A stretch of DNA of 64,000 bases from Bacteroides sp. Marseille-P3684 (GCF_900291465.1 NZ_LT985808.1:405564-469563), one strand, 5' to 3'. Shown: positions 54,152 to 63,017, numbered from the stretch's first letter. The notes: generated by a model from the sequence alone, not told the origin. Translations and numbers: made by a program.

Positions 54152-54301
54152 CAATTGACAATTACCGTCCGGCGTTGGACGAAGAGGAGACCGACTCAGC
54201 TGTAGCTTAAGTCCCTCTAAAAATTACCGCCTTGTGGGACTCATGCCCAACAAGGCGGTAACTATTAATTGTCAATTGTCCATTGTCAATTGTCAATTAA
54301 A
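54131..54301. repeat. 171-bp element with 33-bp inverted ends built from TTGACAA units
   Basis: The left end (AATTGACAATTGACAAGTGACAATTGACAATTA, in short ATTGACA units, 54132-54164) and the right end (54268-54300) are inverted copies differing at two bases. Inside is a 12-bp perfect hairpin TTACCGCCTTGT / ACAAGGCGGTAA (54224-54261). It lies between convergent genes and could act as a two-way terminator; the long ends are MITE-like. Confidence 0.65.
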
Positions 54302-54313
54302 ACGATTGTCAAT

Positions 54314-54841
54314 TTACTTCCTGCCCCCTCCGAAGACATAGCCTACGGACAGGCCGAAGTTGTTGTACCCCTCCATGCAGGCACGCGAGTACGCCGTCAC
54401 CCGCCAGTGGCGGATCAGCTCGACGCCTGCCCGCGCCGTGAAGAGGAAGCGTGTACCCTCGTCGCCGTAGGACCCCTGCATCTCCTTGCAGCCGGCTACG
54501 CCGAGACCCATCCCCACAAAGGGAGAGACAGACTTGCCGCGCATGAAGTTGTAGTCGCCCAAGAGCGAGAACGAGGTTATCCGGCAGGCGAGGTCGCCCT
54601 CAGCCGGATGGCGCACGGTGCTGCCCATATAGAACTCAGCACCGAAGTCGATGGGGAGGAAGCTCACGTTGTAACGTCCTTCGAGGGCGAAGGCAGGACC
54701 CAGACGCCGGTGTCCGGCGTAACTCTCCAGTCCGTAGGTGGTACCCACAGAGAGTTCCACCTCAAAAGGCTTGACTTTTTGTCCCCAAGCCTCAGTCATC
54801 AGTCCCAGCAGGGCGATGACGATAAACAAAGATTTCTTCAT
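54314..54841 (-). CDS. Small outer-membrane beta-barrel protein
   Basis: The 175-aa exported protein (signal MKKSLFIVIALLGLMTEAWG) consists of alternating amphipathic strands (VELSVGTTYGLESY, LGPAFALEGRYNVSFLPIDFGAEFYMG, SFSLLGDYNFM, VSPFVGMGLGVAG, FLFTARAGVELIRHWRVTAYSRA, FGLSVGYVFGGG), the pattern of 8-strand OmpA/OmpW-like barrels. Role unknown. Stand-alone gene. Confidence 0.75.
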   Translation of the reverse strand: MKKSLFIVIALLGLMTEAWGQKVKPFEVELSVGTTYGLESYAGHRRLGPAFALEGRYNVSFLPIDFGAEFYMGSTVRHPAEGDLACRITSFSLLGDYNFMRGKSVSPFVGMGLGVAGCKEMQGSYGDEGTRFLFTARAGVELIRHWRVTAYSRACMEGYNNFGLSVGYVFGGGRK

Positions 54842-55050
54842 ACGATTATAGATTGATAGGTTAAACCCGAAGCGGTCCGTCGGACGTCCCGAACCCTCTT
54901 TCGCTTCGAGGGCCTGTGCTCCGGGTCGAAGTCAGTCATTCACACGCAGACAAAGATACACATCCGTCCAAGGAATCCCATCCACCGGTCCAATCGTTAG
55001 GAAAGATTAGCAAACCCGTCCGCCCCCTTAACAAACCTCGTCGATTTTTT

Positions 55051-55141
55051 AGAAGCTAAAGGCGCTGAGAATTCAAAAATCGCGTCCCGATGGACGGATG
55101 GTCGGGAAAAAACGCATTCTCAGGCGATTCGCGAAATACAC
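55051..55141 (+). repeat. Family-B dispersed repeat, copy 1
   Basis: Starts AGAAGCTAAAGGCGC and ends TTCTCAGGCGATTCGCGAAATACA; these blocks recur in the same order and spacing at 62843-62933 and, in part and reversed, at 12612-12655. Confidence 0.55.
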
Positions 55142-55429
55142 TTTGTCAGCATACAGGCGCATCCATAGCACATATGTAATCCCTATACGGTTTCATCTTG
55201 TCACAATCGGACCGTACAATGGCTGAATCGGTTTACATTTTAATAGTTGTCAGTCGGGCGCCTCCGGCACGGTTCCAGCGAAACGGGGCGGCTGACGGAC
55301 GGAAAGTCCCTGCCATCCCCACGTGACAACCGGAAGCCGGAGCATCCGTCAAATGTTAACCCATGCAAAACCGCCTGCCTGCCCCCACATTTATCTCCAT
55401 GGGACCGACGGTCCTAAAACTTAAAAAGT

Positions 55430-55437
55430 TATCTTTG
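55430..55437 (+). promoter_or_regulatory. -7 box before the 154-aa membrane protein gene
   Basis: TATCTTTG, matching TAnnTTTG, 38 bp before the ATG; no TTTG at -33. Confidence 0.45.
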
Positions 55438-55475
55438 TGGCAGACTGCTTCTTTAACCACTAAACACCACCACTC

Positions 55476-55940
55476 ATGAACGTACACTTCAAGCGTGGGT
55501 TCGTAGCCATGTTGCTATGGAACCTGTTTCTCCTGCTCCTTGTCGGCATCAACAGTCTCTGCACCGGCAAAGGACTCAGCTTCCACCTGTTTGGCGACGA
55601 AATCGGAAACACCGCGTATTTCTTCCTCGCCCTCTGGTCGCTCGTATGGTTCTTCGTCGGGCACCACGGCAGCAGGGAGTACACGGCGCAGAAAGCCGTC
55701 TTTGCCGCACAATACCCCGACGTGGATGAGCACCTGCTGACGCTCGCCTTCCGGAAGGCGTACTTCGCCCGGTACTTCAAGTACATCTACCGCGTACTCG
55801 CCGTGATGATTTTCTTCTACGGCGCCGCCTACTGGGAGCACTTCACGACACGCACCGGGGTCTACATCACCTGCTTCATGCTGGTGTCCCTCGTCTGCTA
55901 TCACTACCATCGGAAGTGGCAGGTCGAGGAGATGAACTGA
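55476..55940 (+). CDS. Membrane protein of unknown function
   Basis: The 154-aa protein has four predicted transmembrane helices (about 8-27, 45-63, 103-120, 125-142), including MLLWNLFLLLLVGINSL and AYFFLALWSLVWFFVGHH, and a cytoplasmic loop between helices 2 and 3 with charged residues. No known domain was recognised. It has its own promoter box and terminator, so it is a single-gene unit. Confidence 0.65.
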   Translation: MNVHFKRGFVAMLLWNLFLLLLVGINSLCTGKGLSFHLFGDEIGNTAYFFLALWSLVWFFVGHHGSREYTAQKAVFAAQYPDVDEHLLTLAFRKAYFARYFKYIYRVLAVMIFFYGAAYWEHFTTRTGVYITCFMLVSLVCYHYHRKWQVEEMN

Positions 55941-55964
55941 ACGTTGCGGGAGAGAAAGAACTGA

Positions 55965-56001
55965 ACACGGTCTGTATGCCGACGGGGCATGCAGACCGTG
56001 T
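55965..56001 (+). terminator. Terminator after the 154-aa membrane protein gene
   Basis: A long hairpin pairs ACACGGTCTG with CAGACCGTGT plus inner ATGCC/GGCAT, followed by TCTGTTT; 24 bp after the stop. Confidence 0.8.
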
Positions 56002-56076
56002 CTGTTTCCGGAGGGGCGCCTCCTTATTTATCTATAAAACCGCGGGAGCAACAAAACGGAAAAAGGAAAATTTCCC

Positions 56077-56084
56077 TAACTTTG
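56077..56084 (+). promoter_or_regulatory. -7 box of mnmG
   Basis: TAACTTTG, matching TAnnTTTG, about 140 bp before the ATG; no clear -33 element. Confidence 0.45.
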
Positions 56085-56226
56085 CAGGCTGTGGATGAAG
56101 AAAGTCTCTTGATACTCCAACAGCAACCAAACGAAACAAACCCACGAGGGGCGTGACCGCATACTGCCGACGGCACTGACCCGCAGACCCGACGGCACAC
56201 CCCTTCCCTAACCATTTTTGAACAGT

Positions 56227-58098
56227 ATGGAATTAAACTACGACGTGGTCGTCATCGGCGCAGGACACGCCGGATGTGAGGCGGCAGCCGCTGCTGCCAA
56301 CCTCGGTGCGCGTGTCTGCATGGTGACGATGGACATGAACAAGGTAGCCCAGATGAGTTGCAACCCCGCCGTGGGTGGCATCGCCAAAGGACAAATCGTC
56401 CGCGAAGTCGACGCCCTAGGCGGATACATGGGACTGGTGACCGACCGCACCGCCATCCAGTTCCGCATGTTGAACCGGTCGAAAGGCCCCGCCATGTGGA
56501 GTCCCCGCGCACAGTGCGACCGGGGAAAATACATCTGGGCATGGCGCGAGGTGCTCGACCGTGTGGACAACGTGCACATCTGGCAGGACACCGTCACCGA
56601 GCTGCTGGTGGACAACGGCGAAGTGACCGGCGTGCGCACCCAGCTCGACGTGACCATCCGTGCCAAGGCTGTCGTGCTCACGGCAGGCACGTTCCTCAAC
56701 GGGCTGATGCACTTCGGACGGGTGAAGCTGCCCGGCGGACGTGTCTCGGAACCCGCCTCGCTCCTGCTCACCGAGTCCATCGCCCGGCACGGCATCCGCT
56801 ACGCCCGCATGAAGACCGGTACGCCGGTGCGCATCGACGGACGCAGCGTGGACTTCAGTCTCATGGATACGCAGGACGGCGAGAACGACTTCCACAGCTT
56901 CTCCTTCATCAGCGAACCGCGCAAACTCAGACAACTGCAGTGCTGGACGTGCTACACCAATCCCGCGGTGCACGACGTGCTGCGCAACGGACTCCCCGAC
57001 TCCCCGCTCTACAACGGACAAATCCAGAGCATCGGCCCGCGCTACTGTCCGAGCATTGAGACAAAGATTGTGACCTTCCCCGACAAGGAGCAGCACCAGC
57101 TCTTCCTCGAGCCCGAGGGCGAGAACACCGAGGAGCTTTACCTCAACGGCTTCTCCTCGTCCCTCCCCATCGACATCCAGGTGGAAGCGCTCAAACACAT
57201 CCCCGCCTTCCGCAACCTGGTCATCTACCGCCCCGGCTACGCCATCGAGTACGACTTCTTCGACCCGACCCAACTCAAGCATACGCTGGAGTCGAAGGTG
57301 GTGAAGAACCTCTTCTTCGCCGGACAAGTGAACGGCACCACGGGCTATGAGGAAGCCGCCGGTCAAGGACTCGTCGCCGGCATCAACGCCGCCATCAACT
57401 GCGGCGGAGGCGAACCGTTCGTGCTCCACCGTGACGAGGCATACATCGGCGTGCTCATCGACGACCTGGTGACGAAGGGAGTCGACGAACCCTACCGGAT
57501 GTTTACTTCGCGTGCAGAGTACCGCATCCTGCTCCGTCAGGACGACGCCGACATGCGTCTCACGGAGCGTGCCTACCAGCTGGGGCTCGCCACCCGCGAA
57601 CGCTACGACCGCCTCTGCCGGAAGCGTGAAGACATCGGGCGCATCCTGAAGTTCACCGAGACCTACTCCATCAAGGCGGACCTCATCAACCCCGCCTTGG
57701 AGAGCTTGGGAACGACGCCCCTGCGCCACGGTTGCAAGCTGGTCGACCTCATCAACCGACCCCAGATTACGCTGGAGAACATCTCCGCCCACATCCCTGC
57801 CTTCAAGCGTTGCCTCGACAGTGTGACAGAGCGGCGCGACGAGACCATCGAAGCCGCAGAGGTGCGCATCAAGTACCAGGGCTACATCGACAGGGAGCGG
57901 ATGATTGCCGAGAAGATGCAGCGACTGGAGAGCATCAAAATCCGCGGCAAGTTCGACTACGCCTCGCTCCAGTCCCTCTCCACGGAGGCACGTCAGAAGC
58001 TCCAGCGCATCGACCCCGAGACCCTTGCCCAGGCAGGACGTATCCCCGGCATCTCACCCAGCGACATCAACGTCCTGCTCGTCCTGATGGGACGGTGA
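56227..58098 (+). CDS. mnmG: tRNA uridine-5-carboxymethylaminomethyl modification enzyme MnmG
   Basis: The 623-aa FAD protein acts with MnmE on the wobble uridine of several tRNAs. Motifs: YDVVVIGAGHAGCEAAAAAANLGA, MSCNPAVGGIAKGQIVREVDALGG, FRMLNRSKGPAMWSPRAQ, AGTFLNGLMHFG, GRVSEPASLLLTES, PRYCPSIETKIVTFPDKEQHQLFLEPEG, and QVNGTTGYEEAAGQGLVAGINAA. Full length. The ATG at 56227 begins directly before the FAD motif; an earlier TTG in frame is less likely. Confidence 0.96.
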   Translation: MELNYDVVVIGAGHAGCEAAAAAANLGARVCMVTMDMNKVAQMSCNPAVGGIAKGQIVREVDALGGYMGLVTDRTAIQFRMLNRSKGPAMWSPRAQCDRGKYIWAWREVLDRVDNVHIWQDTVTELLVDNGEVTGVRTQLDVTIRAKAVVLTAGTFLNGLMHFGRVKLPGGRVSEPASLLLTESIARHGIRYARMKTGTPVRIDGRSVDFSLMDTQDGENDFHSFSFISEPRKLRQLQCWTCYTNPAVHDVLRNGLPDSPLYNGQIQSIGPRYCPSIETKIVTFPDKEQHQLFLEPEGENTEELYLNGFSSSLPIDIQVEALKHIPAFRNLVIYRPGYAIEYDFFDPTQLKHTLESKVVKNLFFAGQVNGTTGYEEAAGQGLVAGINAAINCGGGEPFVLHRDEAYIGVLIDDLVTKGVDEPYRMFTSRAEYRILLRQDDADMRLTERAYQLGLATRERYDRLCRKREDIGRILKFTETYSIKADLINPALESLGTTPLRHGCKLVDLINRPQITLENISAHIPAFKRCLDSVTERRDETIEAAEVRIKYQGYIDRERMIAEKMQRLESIKIRGKFDYASLQSLSTEARQKLQRIDPETLAQAGRIPGISPSDINVLLVLMGR

Positions 58099-58156
58099 GA
58101 GTCGCCGCGTTCCACGTGAAACAATCAGTATAACTAAATTCAACAATAAGCTTATT

Positions 58157-58681
58157 ATGAGCAAAGAAACACTAAAGAACAGTTTAAGAACTGTAAGAGA
58201 CTTTCCCATACCCGGCATCCTGTTCTGGGACGTGACCACCCTCTTCAAGGACGCCGCTTGCCTGCGTGAGCTGGAGGACGTGCTCTACGAAATGTACAAG
58301 GACAAGGGCATTACCAAGATTGTGGGTATCGAGTCGCGCGGATTCATCATGGGAGCCGCCCTCGCCGTCCGGCTGGGAGCCGGATTCGTCATGGCACGCA
58401 AGCCGGGCAAACTGCCTGCCGAAGTTCTCGAGGAACACTACGACAAGGAGTACGGCAAGGACACCATCCAAATCCATAAGGACGCCATCACCGAGGATGA
58501 CGTGGTCCTCCTCCACGACGACCTGCTCGCCACGGGAGGAACCATGTGCGCCACGCACCGCCTCGTGAAACGCTTCCACCCGAAGCAGATTTACGTCAAC
58601 TTCGTCATCGAGCTGACGTCCCTCCACGGACGCGACAACTTCCCCGAAGGCGTCAACCTCGAAACCGTCCTGCAAGTGTAA
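58157..58681 (+). CDS. apt: Adenine phosphoribosyltransferase
   Basis: The 174-aa enzyme salvages adenine to AMP using PRPP. Motifs: DFPIPGILFWDVTTLFKD, GIESRGFIMGAALAVRLGAGF, ARKPGKLPAEV and the PRPP loop VVLLHDDLLATGGTMCA. Length is normal. It follows mnmG by 58 bp and precedes uvrC by 121 bp. Confidence 0.95.
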   Translation: MSKETLKNSLRTVRDFPIPGILFWDVTTLFKDAACLRELEDVLYEMYKDKGITKIVGIESRGFIMGAALAVRLGAGFVMARKPGKLPAEVLEEHYDKEYGKDTIQIHKDAITEDDVVLLHDDLLATGGTMCATHRLVKRFHPKQIYVNFVIELTSLHGRDNFPEGVNLETVLQV

Positions 58682-58802
58682 GGACAGGGGACGGCAGGTG
58701 CCGGACGTCCATCCGGTCCCGGCACACCGCCTGCCCTGTCTCCGGACGGGAAAGCATCCCTCCTCCACATCCATTCACAACGAACCAGACAAGCACGCAT
58801 TC

Positions 58803-60650
58803 ATGGCTGAACACAGCAACTTCAACGACTACCTGAGGGGCATCGTACAGAACCTGCCCGACAGTCCGGGCATCTACCAGTATCTGAACAAAGAGGGAGT
58901 CATCATCTACGTAGGAAAGGCGAAGAACCTCAAGCGACGGGTCTACTCCTACTTCAGCAAGGAGCACGAACCGGGCAAGACGCGCGTACTCGTCAGCAAG
59001 ATTGCCGACATCCGCTACATCGTCGTCAAGACAGAGGAAGATGCGCTCCTGCTCGAGAACAACCTTATCAAGAAGTACAAGCCCCGCTACAACGTCCTGC
59101 TCAAGGACGACAAGACCTATCCGTCCATTTGCGTCACGAACGAATACTTCCCCCGCGTCATCCGAACACGGAAGATCGTGCGCAACGGCTCCACGTACTT
59201 CGGTCCCTACAGCCACATCCCCACCATGAACGCGCTGCTGGATCTCATCAAGCGGCTCTATCCGCTACGCACGTGCCATCTCGCACTGACCCCCGAGAAT
59301 GTCGCAGCGGGAAAGTTCCAGGTGTGCCTCGAATACCACATCAAGAACTGCAAGGCACCGTGCATCGGCCTGCAGTCACACGAGGAATACATGGCGAACA
59401 TCGCGCAGGTGAAGGAGATTCTCAAGGGAAACACCCGGGAGATAGCCGCTGCGCTCATGGACGAGATGCAGGCGCTCGCCGCCGAATTGCGTTTTGAGGA
59501 CGCGCAACGGGTGAAGGAGAAGTACGAGCTTATCGAGGCGTACCGCTCCCGCAGCGAGGTGGTGAGCGCGGTGCTGCACAACATCGACGTCTTCTCCATC
59601 GCCGAAGACGGGGACTCCGCCTACATCAACTACCTGCACATCACGAACGGCTGCGTCAACCAGGCGTTCACCTTCGAGTACAAACGGCGCATGGACGAAA
59701 CGAAGGAAGACCTGCTCGCCATGGGCATCGTCGAGATGCGCGAGCGTTACAAGAGCCGTTCGCGCGAAATCATCGTGCCGTTTGAGCTGGACCTGGAGCT
59801 CGCCGGGGTCACGTTCACCATCCCGCAACGGGGCGACAAGAAGACACTGCTGGACCTCTCGCTGCTCAATGTGAAACAGTACAAGGTCGACCGTCTCAAG
59901 CAGGCGGAGAAGCTGAACCCGGAGCAGAAGAGCGTCCGCCTCATGCGCGAAATCCAGGAACAGCTGCACCTGCCGAAGCTGCCGATGCTAATCGAGAGTT
60001 TCGACAACTCGAACATTAGCGGAACCGACGCCGTGGCTGCCTGCGTGGTGTTCAGGAAAGCCAAGCCGTCGAAAGCGGACTACCGCAAGTACAACATCAA
60101 AACCGTCGTCGGACCGGACGACTATGCGTCGATGCAGGAAGTGGTCCGCCGACGCTACAGCCGCGCCGTGGAGGAAGGAACGCCCCTGCCCGACCTCATC
60201 ATCACCGATGGCGGAAAGGGACAGATGGAGGTCGTCCGCCAGGTCATCGAGGATGAGTTGCACCTCTCCATCCCCATCGCCGGACTCGCCAAGGACAACC
60301 GTCACCGCACGTCGGAACTGCTCTACGGCTTCCCACCCGTCACCATCGGCGTGAAGCAAGGCACTCCCCTCTTCCATCTGCTCGAACGCATCCAGGACGA
60401 GGTGCACCGCTTCGCCATCACCTTCCACCGCGACAAGCGCAGCAAGCGTCAGGTGGCATCCGCCCTCGACACGGTCAAGGGCATCGGGGAAAAGCGGAAG
60501 ACAGCCCTGCTGAAAGCCTTCAAGAGCGTCGCACGCATCCGGAAGGCGTCGGTGGAGGAACTGGCAGCCGTCGTCGGCGAAAAGGCCGCACAGAGCCTGA
60601 AACAAGCCCTGACGGAGGACGCGACGGGACAGTCCGAAGCAACCGATTGA
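58803..60650 (+). CDS. uvrC: Excinuclease ABC subunit C
   Basis: The 615-aa nuclease makes both incisions in nucleotide excision repair. It has a GIY-YIG domain (PGIYQYLNKEGVIIYVGKAKNLKRRVYSYF), Cys-containing linker, UVR domain (AAELRFEDAQRVKEKYELIEAY), RNase-H-like C-terminal nuclease (IESFDNSNISGTDAVAACVVF, IITDGGKGQM) and a helix-hairpin-helix tail (VKGIGEKRKTALLKAFKSVARIRKASVEEL). ATG at 58803; an upstream in-frame extension is not conserved-looking. Confidence 0.96.
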   Translation: MAEHSNFNDYLRGIVQNLPDSPGIYQYLNKEGVIIYVGKAKNLKRRVYSYFSKEHEPGKTRVLVSKIADIRYIVVKTEEDALLLENNLIKKYKPRYNVLLKDDKTYPSICVTNEYFPRVIRTRKIVRNGSTYFGPYSHIPTMNALLDLIKRLYPLRTCHLALTPENVAAGKFQVCLEYHIKNCKAPCIGLQSHEEYMANIAQVKEILKGNTREIAAALMDEMQALAAELRFEDAQRVKEKYELIEAYRSRSEVVSAVLHNIDVFSIAEDGDSAYINYLHITNGCVNQAFTFEYKRRMDETKEDLLAMGIVEMRERYKSRSREIIVPFELDLELAGVTFTIPQRGDKKTLLDLSLLNVKQYKVDRLKQAEKLNPEQKSVRLMREIQEQLHLPKLPMLIESFDNSNISGTDAVAACVVFRKAKPSKADYRKYNIKTVVGPDDYASMQEVVRRRYSRAVEEGTPLPDLIITDGGKGQMEVVRQVIEDELHLSIPIAGLAKDNRHRTSELLYGFPPVTIGVKQGTPLFHLLERIQDEVHRFAITFHRDKRSKRQVASALDTVKGIGEKRKTALLKAFKSVARIRKASVEELAAVVGEKAAQSLKQALTEDATGQSEATD

Positions 60651-60706
60651 CCACAGCCGACGCATCATTCCGCCGCCATTTGATACGCCGTATGACAAAC
60701 TATCCG

Positions 60707-60714
60707 TATCTTTG
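60707..60714 (+). promoter_or_regulatory. -7 box of dtd
   Basis: TATCTTTG, 17 bp before the ATG at 60732. It argues against the in-frame GTG at 60714, which would lie within the box. Confidence 0.5.
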
Positions 60715-60731
60715 TGACAAAAAACAGACTT

Positions 60732-61184
60732 ATGCGAATCGTTATACAACGCGTACGCCATGCCTCGGTCACCATTGACGGCGTACTGAAATCATCCATC
60801 GGGGGCGGCATGCTCGTCCTCGTGGGCATCGAGGAAGCCGACACACAGGAGGACATCGACTGGCTCTGCAAGAAGACGGTCAACCTGCGCATCTTCGACG
60901 ATGCTGACGGCGTGATGAACCGCAGCATCCTGGATGCCGGAGGGGATATCCTCGTGGTAAGCCAGTTCACCCTCCACGCATCGACCCGGAAGGGCAACCG
61001 CCCCTCCTACATCCGTGCTGCCAGACCGGAAGTGTCCATCCCGCTCTATGAAGCTTTCTGCCGGACGCTCTCTGCTGACCTGGGCAAGGCGGTGCAGACG
61101 GGGACTTTCGGTGCGGACATGAAGGTGGAACTGCTCAACGACGGCCCCGTGACCATACTCATCGACTCAAAGAACAAGGAGTGA
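60732..61184 (+). CDS. dtd: D-aminoacyl-tRNA deacylase
   Basis: The 150-aa protein removes D-amino acids (and glycine from tRNA-Ala) from mischarged tRNAs. Motifs: MRIVIQRVRHASVTIDG, the Gly-Ser-equivalent region LVVSQFTLHASTRKGNRPSY and the cross-subunit GxP-like VQTGTFGADMKVELLNDGPVT. Normal length. It starts a run with the MazG-like gene (29 bp gap) and deoC. Confidence 0.94.
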   Translation: MRIVIQRVRHASVTIDGVLKSSIGGGMLVLVGIEEADTQEDIDWLCKKTVNLRIFDDADGVMNRSILDAGGDILVVSQFTLHASTRKGNRPSYIRAARPEVSIPLYEAFCRTLSADLGKAVQTGTFGADMKVELLNDGPVTILIDSKNKE

Positions 61185-61213
61185 ACGGAACTCCCACCCA
61201 ATCCATACAGACT

Positions 61214-61534
61214 ATGACAATCGAAGAAGCTCAACAGACAGTAGACCGCTGGATACACACCTACGGGGTGCGTTACTTCAGCGAGCTTACCAACATGGCA
61301 GTGCTCACCGAGGAAGTGGGCGAACTTGCCCGGGTCATGGCACGCCGCTACGGCGACCAGTCGTTCAAGCCGGGCGAGAAAGACAACCTTGCCGACGAGA
61401 TGGCGGACGTGCTGTGGGTACTGCTCTGCCTCGCCAACCAGACGGGCACAGACCTCACCGAAGCTTTCCGCCGCAACCTGGAGAAGAAGACGGCACGGGA
61501 CAAGGAACGACACAAGAATAATCCTAAACTATAA
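61214..61534 (+). CDS. MazG-like nucleotide pyrophosphohydrolase
   Basis: The 106-aa all-alpha NTP-PPase has TNMAVLTEEVGELARVMARRYGDQSF and NLADEMADVLWVLLCLANQTG, giving the ExxE...ExxD magnesium-binding pattern (EEVGE and DEMAD). Such small members hydrolyse (d)NTPs to monophosphates; the exact substrate is unknown. Met at 61214 is preferred over an upstream in-frame Met because it directly begins the conserved helix. deoC starts 5 bp after its stop. Confidence 0.85.
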   Translation: MTIEEAQQTVDRWIHTYGVRYFSELTNMAVLTEEVGELARVMARRYGDQSFKPGEKDNLADEMADVLWVLLCLANQTGTDLTEAFRRNLEKKTARDKERHKNNPKL

Positions 61535-61538
61535 GAGC

Positions 61539-62594
61539 ATGATGAAAGAGAACCACGAACATGAATGTCACTGCGGGCACCACCATCACGACGATGAGGG
61601 CTGCCACTGCGAACAAGAGTACGGGCACGACTGCTGCCACGATGACGAATGTGACTGCGAGGCTTGCGAGGACACGCCGGCAGACGACGAAGACCGCGAA
61701 CACCTCCATCAGCCCAGCAAGTACGACGCTGCCCTGGCGAAGTATGAGACGCATCTCGACGATGATGCCGTAACGCAGGCCGTTGACGCCATCATCGAGA
61801 GCAAGGTGGCGGACAACGACAACGAGGAAGTGAAGAAACTGCTCTTCTCGTGCCTCGACCTCACCTCGCTGCGTACGGCGGACAACGACGAGAGCATCCT
61901 CCGCCTGGTGGAACGGGTCAATGCGTTCGACGACGCGCATCCGGACCTGCCTCACGTCGCCGCCATCTGCACCTACCCCAACTTCAGTCACCTCGTCAGC
62001 CAGTCGCTCGAAGCGGAAGGGGTCGAAGTGGCTGCCGTGTCGGGCGGATTCCCGTCAGCCCAGACCTTCACCGAGGTGAAAGTGGCAGAGACAGCCATGG
62101 CACTGCACGAAGGGGCGACCGAGATTGACATCGTGATGCCGGTGGGGAAGTTCCTCGACGGTAACTACGAAGACCTCTGCGACGAAATCGAGGAGCTGAA
62201 GGACATCTGCGGGGACAAGCCGCTCAAGGTCATCCTGGAGACTTCGTTGCTCCGCTCTGCCTCGAACATCAAGCGGGCGTCTATCCTGGCAATGTATTGC
62301 GGGGCGGACTTCATCAAGACCTCCACGGGCAAGGACTGCTCGGTAGCGACTCCCGAGGCTGCCTACGTGATGTGCCAGGCTATCCGGGAGTACCACACGC
62401 AGACAGGAAGGATGGTGGGCTTCAAGGCTGCCGGAGGCATACGCTCGGTACACGACGCCCTGGTCTACTACTCCATCGTACGCGAACTGCTGGGCAAGGA
62501 ATGGCTCACGCCGCGCTACTTCCGCATCGGGGCGAGCTCCCTTGCCAACGCACTCCTCTCCGACCTGTTGGGCGAAGAGACCAAGGCGTTCTGA
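61539..62594 (+). CDS. deoC: Deoxyribose-phosphate aldolase with Cys/His-rich N-terminal extension
   Basis: The 351-aa protein contains a complete DeoC barrel (about residues 80-345): SCLDLTSLRTADNDES, VAAICTYPNFSHLV, SGGFPSAQTFTEVKVAETAMALHEGATEIDIVMPVG, and the catalytic lysines in ADFIKTSTGKDCSVATPEA (Schiff base) and MVGFKAAGGIRS. It cleaves deoxyribose-5-phosphate to glyceraldehyde-3-phosphate and acetaldehyde. The first roughly 50 residues are unusual: very rich in His, Cys, Asp and Glu (HECHCGHHHHDDEGCHC, CCHDDECDCEACED), suggesting metal binding. The start is one of two adjacent ATGs (61539 or 61542). It ends the plus-strand run. Confidence 0.93.
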   Translation: MMKENHEHECHCGHHHHDDEGCHCEQEYGHDCCHDDECDCEACEDTPADDEDREHLHQPSKYDAALAKYETHLDDDAVTQAVDAIIESKVADNDNEEVKKLLFSCLDLTSLRTADNDESILRLVERVNAFDDAHPDLPHVAAICTYPNFSHLVSQSLEAEGVEVAAVSGGFPSAQTFTEVKVAETAMALHEGATEIDIVMPVGKFLDGNYEDLCDEIEELKDICGDKPLKVILETSLLRSASNIKRASILAMYCGADFIKTSTGKDCSVATPEAAYVMCQAIREYHTQTGRMVGFKAAGGIRSVHDALVYYSIVRELLGKEWLTPRYFRIGASSLANALLSDLLGEETKAF

Positions 62595-62842
62595 GGCGAC
62601 GGCTTCCTGCATCAACGGCGCGGGAGGATGCCTGGGGCAACAGAGGGTTGTCCGGAGCATGCTTCCGCGCCGCTCTGTTTATACCCCGACAGTCACGGGA
62701 CCGTGCAAGACGCTCTCCTCCCTCACAACGGGAGACGGACACTGGGACGAATGCCTTCCGCCACATCCGCTATAAATTCGCAACAATCCTTAAAGAACGT
62801 TTCCTCCTATTGCAAAAACCATTTTAACACTTCCGAAATTTC

Positions 62843-62933
62843 AGAAGCTAAAGGCGCCAAAAAGGCAAAAATACTGACCGAGGATACAGGCGATGGGAAA
62901 GAACGGCATTTTCAGCGCATTCATAAAATACAT
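62843..62933 (+). repeat. Family-B dispersed repeat, copy 2
   Basis: Begins AGAAGCTAAAGGCGC like copy 1 and keeps the later blocks GGGAAAGAACGGCATT and AAATACA at matching spacing, with more divergence between them. Confidence 0.55.
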
Positions 62934-62974
62934 ATTAACACATACACAGACTTTCTCTTACCTTAGAGAAACAG

Positions 62975-63017
62975 AATACGCCTGTACTCCATCCATTCGT
63001 AAGGGCACAGGCGTATT
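62975..63017. terminator. Hairpin between convergent deoC and GH115 genes
   Basis: An 11-bp perfect stem AATACGCCTGT / ACAGGCGTATT (62975-62985 with 63007-63017), followed on the plus strand by TTGTT. Probably terminates one or both convergent transcripts. Confidence 0.65.

Larger units (their letters stand above)
54842..55475. other. 634-bp intergenic gap with family-B repeat
   Basis: Between divergent genes. It holds family-B repeat copy 1 (55051-55141), a GC-rich stretch with small palindromes (GGGACCGACGGTCC near 55401-55414), and a -7 box (55430-55437). No gene or RNA was recognised. Confidence 0.5.

Noticed and set aside
54160-54265. Possible tRNA or small RNA in the hairpin region
   Set aside because: The fold is one long hairpin without cloverleaf arms or an acceptor end; better explained as a terminator or repeat.
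54131-54301. A second invertible-promoter segment
   Set aside because: It has inverted ends but no TAnnTTTG promoter inside and lies between convergent gene ends.
56416-57792. 458-residue frame opposite mnmG
   Set aside because: Antisense to a canonical housekeeping gene and without similarity to anything recognised.
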